From NCBI GenBank assembly GCA_963694825.1, contig CAVOEV010000175.1:1-10360 (forward strand): 10,360 bases of DNA. Reading direction: 5' to 3'. A program made the translations under genes and the position numbers. The DNA comes from UBA8437 sp963694825 (lineage in GTDB: Bacteria > Planctomycetota > Planctomycetia > Planctomycetales > Planctomycetaceae). Below, in pieces: positions 6,940-10,360 of the stretch (its first letter is position 1; each line of letters begins with the position of its first letter). The notes beneath the pieces are model-generated. The model saw only the letters and a list, made by a program, of their open reading frames with translations, ran no database searches and was not told the origin of the DNA.

Positions 6940-9735
6940 TCACCTCAGGTAAATGAACTCGCCGCCAGCGAGCAGCGCGTGGCACAGCTTGCTCCAGGCG
7001 GTCGGAACTGCCTCAGCATCGAGCAGTTCGCTGTAGTCGGCGATGAACTTTTTGGCGATCGCTGCTTCAGACTCGGTTTGTGGTCGAGAGTACAGAACTC
7101 GATAGATGCGTCGAATTCTCGCCGAGTCGGATTGCAGAGTCGGATCATTCAGCACGTTGGCGGCAACGCGAGCGGCTGCATCTTTCACAAGCGAGCTGTT
7201 CATCATGAGCATCGCCTGAGTCGGTACCGTCGTCGTGACACGATTTCCGGTTGGCAGGTCGGGGTTGGCGAAGTCGAACAGCGTCAGGAAGTCGTACACG
7301 TTGGTTCTGAGTACGGGCAAGTAAATCGTGCGACGATTTGACTCGTCATAGTGTTTCTGCTGTTGCTCAAGAGTTTTCGGTGAAAGACCGATCGTCTTGA
7401 GTTTCAGCGGTGCTCCGCCCGTTTGACGATCGAGTCGGCCGGACACTTCGAGTAAGGAGTCTCGAATGACCTCGGCTTCCAGCCGCCGGCGTGGATATTC
7501 CCAGTAAATAACGTTTTCGGGATCGATGTTCTCTGCATCGGTTTCCAATTTGGTCGCCGGCATCGCCGATCCCATCTGCCAGGTCTGGCTGTTGAGAATC
7601 TCGCGGTGCATCGCCTTGATCGACCAGTTTTGTTCGACGAACCGGCGAGCGAGATAGTCGAGCAATTCCGGATGGCTGGGGCGAGCTCCCTTTGTTCCGA
7701 AGTTGTCAGGCGTGGCGACAATGCCGCGTCCGAAATGCCAGCGCCACAGTCGGTTGACCATGACTCGGCTGGTGAGTGGATGGTCAGGCCGAGACATCCA
7801 TTCGGCCAGTTGAAGTCGCCCACTTTCGTCATTGGGTAACGGCTTGTGAGCTGTCGATGCAACCTGAAGGAATCCTCTCGGAACCTGGTCGGACGGCTTG
7901 TTGGCGTTGCCGCGGACAAGAATGTGAGCATCGGCGATGTCCCCCTCCCGCACGGCCATAACCTGGAGTGCCGGTTTGATGCGGTGTTCCAGTTCGATGA
8001 TCTCGGCTGTCAGAGCGGTTTGTCGATCGACCAACCCTGCGAGTCCGGATCCCGGTTCAATCCTCAGCAGCCGCAACTTGTCGATGTGCGACATCAACGG
8101 TTCCGACTCCAGGCGGAACGTATTGAGACCTGACTTCAGCGGATGGATTCCCTCGAAACACCATTTCTGATTGGCGGGGTGCCAGTCGCCCGTCGTTTGT
8201 GTGATGGCCGGTTCGCGAACCACTTTGCCACCGAGCAGAATTCGTCCCGGCCGGGCTGTCTTCGCGGCGTAACGCAATTGCAGCACGTAGTTCCCGTCGG
8301 TTGGGATTTTGATATCGAACTCGGCGAAGTTCTTCTGCGATCCCTTGTCCCCGATGATGCCAATGCCCTTGCCATAATTCTCCGTGTCGATCACCACGTT
8401 TCCGCGGGCGAATGATTCGGCTTCGAGTTCGATAGTTGTCGCGCTGGCAAGCGACCGCTCCACTTCATCGGTGATGCTCTTCAGTTCGCTTTGCAACGGA
8501 GCGAGTTTCGGCCCCAGACGCTGCAATGCCATCCACGACTGGCGAGTGTGAGCCGGTCGTTCAACCCATTTCCCGTAGCTGACCAGGGTCGTCGTGCTGC
8601 GGAGAATTCCCGCGAGGGCGTAGTAGTCGGCCGTTGGAATCGGGTCGAACTTATGGTCGTGACACCGGGCACAGGCAATCGTCATACCGAGGAATGTTCG
8701 GCTGAAGACATCGATCTGTTCGTCTACGAGATCGGCGATTCGTTTCTTCGCATCGAGTTGGGTCAGAATCTTCGTGCCGAGTGCCAGGAAGCCGGTCCCG
8801 ACGACCGGGTGGTATTCTCCGGAATCATCAAAGTCGAGCAGATCGCCAGCGAGATGTTCAGCGATCATGCGATCGTACGGGAGGTCGCGATTGAACGATT
8901 CGATGATGTAATTGCGAAAGTGCCAGGCGTTCGGGAAAGCGCGACTTTCGTCCGCGCCGTTGCAGTCGCCATAACGCACGACGTCCAGCCAGTGCCGTCC
9001 CCATCGCTCACCGTAATCGGGAGACGCGAGCAATCTGTCGACCAGCGTTGCAAACGCATCGGGTGCAGAGTCCGCGACGAAGTCGTCGACCGCTTGCGGG
9101 GTTGGAGGAACGCCAAGCAGCACGAGCGTCGCGCGGCGGATCAAGGTCCGGCGATCCGCCCGTGGAGCAGGACTCAGCTTGGCGGATGTTAGCTTCTTCA
9201 GGACGAACGCATCGATGGGCGATCGAACCCAGTCGTCGTCAAGGTCCGGCGGCGGGAGACGGCGTACCGGTCGAAACGACCAGAAGTCGCGTCCCGCTTC
9301 GAGGTTTATCGTACTGCCGGAGCCGACGGAAGTTGCGTCAGGTTTCCTTCTCGGATCCACAGCACCGTTGCTGACCCACGTTTCGAAGTCCGCGATTACG
9401 TCAGGAGGCATGCGTCCGGACGGCGGCATTTGAAGATCAGAACTTTTGTACCGAATGGCTTCAATCAGCAAACTCTCGTTCGGCTTGCCAGGCACGATCA
9501 GCGAATCGTCATCCGTCAGTTTTCGATTCAGCAGCAAATCAGTTTCAGGGTTCGGACTCTTCGCACTGTGGCACTCGAAGCAGTGCTTGACCAAAGCCGG
9601 ACGAATCTTCGTCTCGAAGAACGTGACATCTGCATCATCGTCGGCGGACACCGGCCTAGCTGTTTCACCGAACATCGCCAGCATGGCGAGCACGAAGACA
9701 AATGCCCGAGCATCGGTTGATTGCTGGCTTGTCAT
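6940..9735 (-). CDS. PSCyt1-DUF1549-DUF1553 planctomycete cytochrome-like protein with inserted CBM-like domain
   Basis: 931 residues, exported (hydrophobic signal about 11-22, possible cleavage after V29-S30-A31). Domains in order: PSCyt1 with one haem-binding motif C52-F-E-C55-H56; DUF1549 from about 150 to 385 with a second CxxCH (C355-A-R-C358-H359) near its end; a beta-rich segment at about 434-560 (IELEAESF, then GNYVLQLRYA, GLNTFRLESE) resembling a CBM6/CBM35-type carbohydrate-binding module; a helical stretch; DUF1553 from about 639 to 890 (RLWRWHFGRG, NSQTWQ). The two CxxCH motifs suggest covalent haem and electron transfer outside the cytoplasm; the CBM-like part suggests binding of a glycan. 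Substrate and reaction are unknown. ATG 9735 was chosen at the signal peptide; the in-frame extension to 9879 lacks signal character. First gene of an operon with DUF1501. Confidence 0.95.
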   Translation of the reverse strand: MTSQQSTDARAFVFVLAMLAMFGETARPVSADDDADVTFFETKIRPALVKHCFECHSAKSPNPETDLLLNRKLTDDDSLIVPGKPNESLLIEAIRYKSSDLQMPPSGRMPPDVIADFETWVSNGAVDPRRKPDATSVGSGSTINLEAGRDFWSFRPVRRLPPPDLDDDWVRSPIDAFVLKKLTSAKLSPAPRADRRTLIRRATLVLLGVPPTPQAVDDFVADSAPDAFATLVDRLLASPDYGERWGRHWLDVVRYGDCNGADESRAFPNAWHFRNYIIESFNRDLPYDRMIAEHLAGDLLDFDDSGEYHPVVGTGFLALGTKILTQLDAKKRIADLVDEQIDVFSRTFLGMTIACARCHDHKFDPIPTADYYALAGILRSTTTLVSYGKWVERPAHTRQSWMALQRLGPKLAPLQSELKSITDEVERSLASATTIELEAESFARGNVVIDTENYGKGIGIIGDKGSQKNFAEFDIKIPTDGNYVLQLRYAAKTARPGRILLGGKVVREPAITQTTGDWHPANQKWCFEGIHPLKSGLNTFRLESEPLMSHIDKLRLLRIEPGSGLAGLVDRQTALTAEIIELEHRIKPALQVMAVREGDIADAHILVRGNANKPSDQVPRGFLQVASTAHKPLPNDESGRLQLAEWMSRPDHPLTSRVMVNRLWRWHFGRGIVATPDNFGTKGARPSHPELLDYLARRFVEQNWSIKAMHREILNSQTWQMGSAMPATKLETDAENIDPENVIYWEYPRRRLEAEVIRDSLLEVSGRLDRQTGGAPLKLKTIGLSPKTLEQQQKHYDESNRRTIYLPVLRTNVYDFLTLFDFANPDLPTGNRVTTTVPTQAMLMMNSSLVKDAAARVAANVLNDPTLQSDSARIRRIYRVLYSRPQTESEAAIAKKFIADYSELLDAEAVPTAWSKLCHALLAGGEFIYLR

Positions 9736-9842
9736 GTCTCGGTGAGTCCTCGTGATCCTTGCCGTTCCCGTGATTGACAAAACGAATGGTACTGTAACGG
9801 ATGGTCCCCGACTGGAGCATTCCACACCGCCGATGATCGTGT

Positions 9843-9865
9843 GCCATTTTGCGGCACCGATACCA
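9843..9865 (+). repeat. Remnant of the 3' end of block A
   Basis: This 23-nt stretch (TGCCATTTTGCGGCACCGAT, then ACC) matches the last 23 nt of the right-hand block A at 19 of 23 positions without gaps. It stands 20 nt before block B copy 2, the same order as in the left unit but without the 40-codon gene in between. It suggests a third A-B unit shortened by deletion. The match is short, so confidence is moderate. Confidence 0.5.
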
Positions 9866-9885
9866 AACGTATCAAGCAAGAGACT

Positions 9886-10020
9886 GCGGACCTGAAATCC
9901 GGTGAAGCTGAAGAGTCATCCAACACCAGGGACAGCGAGTAGGACGCGGCTGGAAGCCGCCTGACCTACCTGGCGAAGGTCGAAATGGCGATGATTACGG
10001 CCAAGTATGGGCAGCAGTAG
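9886..10020 (+). repeat. Dispersed repeat block B, copy 2 (coding-like, internal TAG)
   Basis: Gap-free partner of 5210-5344 in the same orientation. It reads 18 codons from ADLKSGEAEESS, a TAG at 9940-9942, 25 codons (DAAGSRLTYLAKVEMAM, ending KYGQQ), then TAG at 10018-10020. The hairpin GCGGCT-gga-AGCCGC is at 9946-9960 and is the best conserved part. No start codon with an SD is visible in this frame upstream, so expression as protein from this copy is doubtful. Confidence 0.85.
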
Positions 10021-10055
10021 GCGGCGGATCCACGTCCATAAATGGATTGAGCCGC
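10021..10055 (+). other. Hairpin directly after block B copy 2
   Basis: GCGGC (10021-10025) pairs with GCCGC (10051-10055), and ATCCA inside it pairs with TGGAT, leaving a small internal loop. It starts at the base after the second TAG of block B. No U-run follows; copy 1 of block B has no matching structure downstream. Confidence 0.4.
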
Positions 10056-10103
10056 GCCACTCAGGCCGGCGAGAGCAGCACTTTAGCAACTCCTTTTCTG
10101 TAT

Positions 10104-10237
10104 TGTCTGTGACCGTATGATGTGTTGCGGAATTCCTCGAAACCTCGTAAAAGGAGGCCCTTCGAGTCTGTTTTCCCCGATAGCTCAATTGGTAGAGCGA
10201 GCGGCTGTTAACCGCCTACCACATACGGTCACAGACA
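10104..10237. repeat. Perfect 16-bp inverted repeat enclosing a tRNA-Asn 5' half
   Basis: TGTCTGTGACCGTATG at 10104-10119 is exactly complementary to CATACGGTCACAGACA at 10222-10237. The 102 nt between them hold a two-part hairpin (CTCGAA 10136-10141 with TTCGAG 10161-10166, and CCTC 10143-10146 with GAGG 10154-10157) and then the tRNA fragment. The outer arms could close a folded RNA of 134 nt or form a cruciform in DNA. The right arm ends five bases before block A begins. I recognise no known element with these ends. Confidence 0.82.
10174..10215 (+). pseudogene. 5' half of tRNA-Asn (anticodon GUU), 3' half missing
   Basis: The sequence follows bacterial tRNA-Asn up to position 42: acceptor 5' strand TCCCCGA (10174-10180), T8 A9, D stem GCTC/GAGC (10183-10186 with 10195-10198) with a GG-containing loop, anticodon arm with loop CTGTTAA (10205-10211, GTT at 10207-10209) and stem GCGG/CCGC. 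Position 43 (C) no longer pairs with A27. After that there is no variable loop, T arm or acceptor 3' strand (a TCGGGGA-like sequence is needed), and the inverted-repeat arm begins within seven bases. It is therefore not a working tRNA as it stands. Confidence 0.75.
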
Positions 10238-10241
10238 CATT

Positions 10242-10360
10242 ACCGTTACGCTACCGTCCTCAACACACGCAGACACTGCATCCGAATACTCGTGATTCGG
10301 ATCTGAGGGCGACTGACCCAGCAGCGGCCAATCCTCTTGCCGTTTCGCGGCACCGACGCC
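10242..10360 (+). repeat. Dispersed repeat block A, copy 2, cut by window end
   Basis: Gap-free match to 4944-5062. It includes a hairpin TCCGAAT-actcgtg-ATTCGGA, perfect over 7 bp here and decayed in copy 1. By analogy with copy 1, a small gene with an SD might begin about 35 nt beyond the window. Confidence 0.88.

Larger units (their letters stand above)
9736..10360. other. Gene-poor stretch upstream of the PSCyt/DUF1501 operon
   Basis: This 625-nt stretch holds the unrecognised promoter region of the minus-strand operon, a tail of block A (9843-9865), block B copy 2 (9886-10020), a hairpin (10021-10055), an inverted-repeat element with a tRNA-Asn 5' half (10104-10237) and the start of another block A (10242-10360). 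No protein gene in it is convincing. Confidence 0.7.

Noticed and set aside
8491..9192. 233-codon open frame on the plus strand
   Set aside because: Antisense shadow of the DUF1549 region in a GC-rich gene.
9916..10188. 90-codon minus-strand open frame across block B and the tRNA fragment
   Set aside because: It crosses unrelated elements (block B, hairpins, tRNA fragment) and has no SD or domain; only the part over block B is shared with copy 1.
10151..10215. Circularly permuted tRNA gene, because TTCGAGT (T-loop-like) lies at 10161-10167 before the 5' half
   Set aside because: The bases around it do not pair as a T stem, and no acceptor 3' strand complementary to TCCCCGA is found next to it.
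10174..10360. tRNA-Asn interrupted by a group I intron
   Set aside because: Such introns sit in the anticodon loop; here the break is after most of the anticodon stem, and no group I core was recognised in the visible part.
1..10360. CRISPR array, rRNA, insertion sequence or transposase
   Set aside because: No regular short repeats with spacers, no rRNA signature and no transposase reading frame were found on either strand.

Overview
The window reads as chromosomal DNA of a planctomycete. The strongest sign is the pair of adjacent genes for a PSCyt1/DUF1549/DUF1553 cytochrome-like protein and a DUF1501 protein, families that are heavily expanded in Planctomycetes. The RND adaptor also has the layout I know from that phylum. 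GC content is fairly high, alternative start codons are plausible, and Shine-Dalgarno (SD) sites are weak or absent at several starts. I cannot name the genus.

Left part (1-3541, minus strand): a heavy-metal RND efflux operon read right to left. It encodes a CusC/CzcC-like outer-membrane factor, then a small secreted histidine-rich protein, then a CusB/CzcB-like periplasmic adaptor that runs off the left edge. The RND pump itself would be expected just beyond base 1. Together these would move a metal cation from the periplasm to outside the cell, and the His-rich protein is a likely periplasmic metal buffer. A divergent intergenic region (3542-3804) separates this operon from a secreted GlpQ-type glycerophosphodiester phosphodiesterase on the plus strand (3805-4848).

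Right part (5477-9735, minus strand): a tight two-gene operon, the 931-residue PSCyt1-DUF1549-DUF1553 protein followed two bases later by a Tat-exported DUF1501 protein. It ends in a stable UUCG-loop hairpin right after the last stop codon.

The two long gene-poor stretches (4849-5476 and 9736-10360) flank that operon and share dispersed sequence. Block A (119 nt) occurs at 4944-5062 and 10242-10360, and a tail of it occurs at 9843-9865. Block B (135 nt) occurs at 5210-5344 and 9886-10020. All copies are in the same orientation and align without gaps. In the left unit, A and B flank a possible 40-residue single-span membrane protein with a good ribosome binding site. Block B has a coding-like substitution pattern around an in-frame TAG present in both copies. 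To the right of the second B copy lies the 5' half of a tRNA-Asn(GUU) gene with no 3' half, enclosed in a perfect 16-bp inverted repeat. A further A copy follows directly and is cut by the window end. These repeats and the tRNA-containing element are the least explained part of the window.
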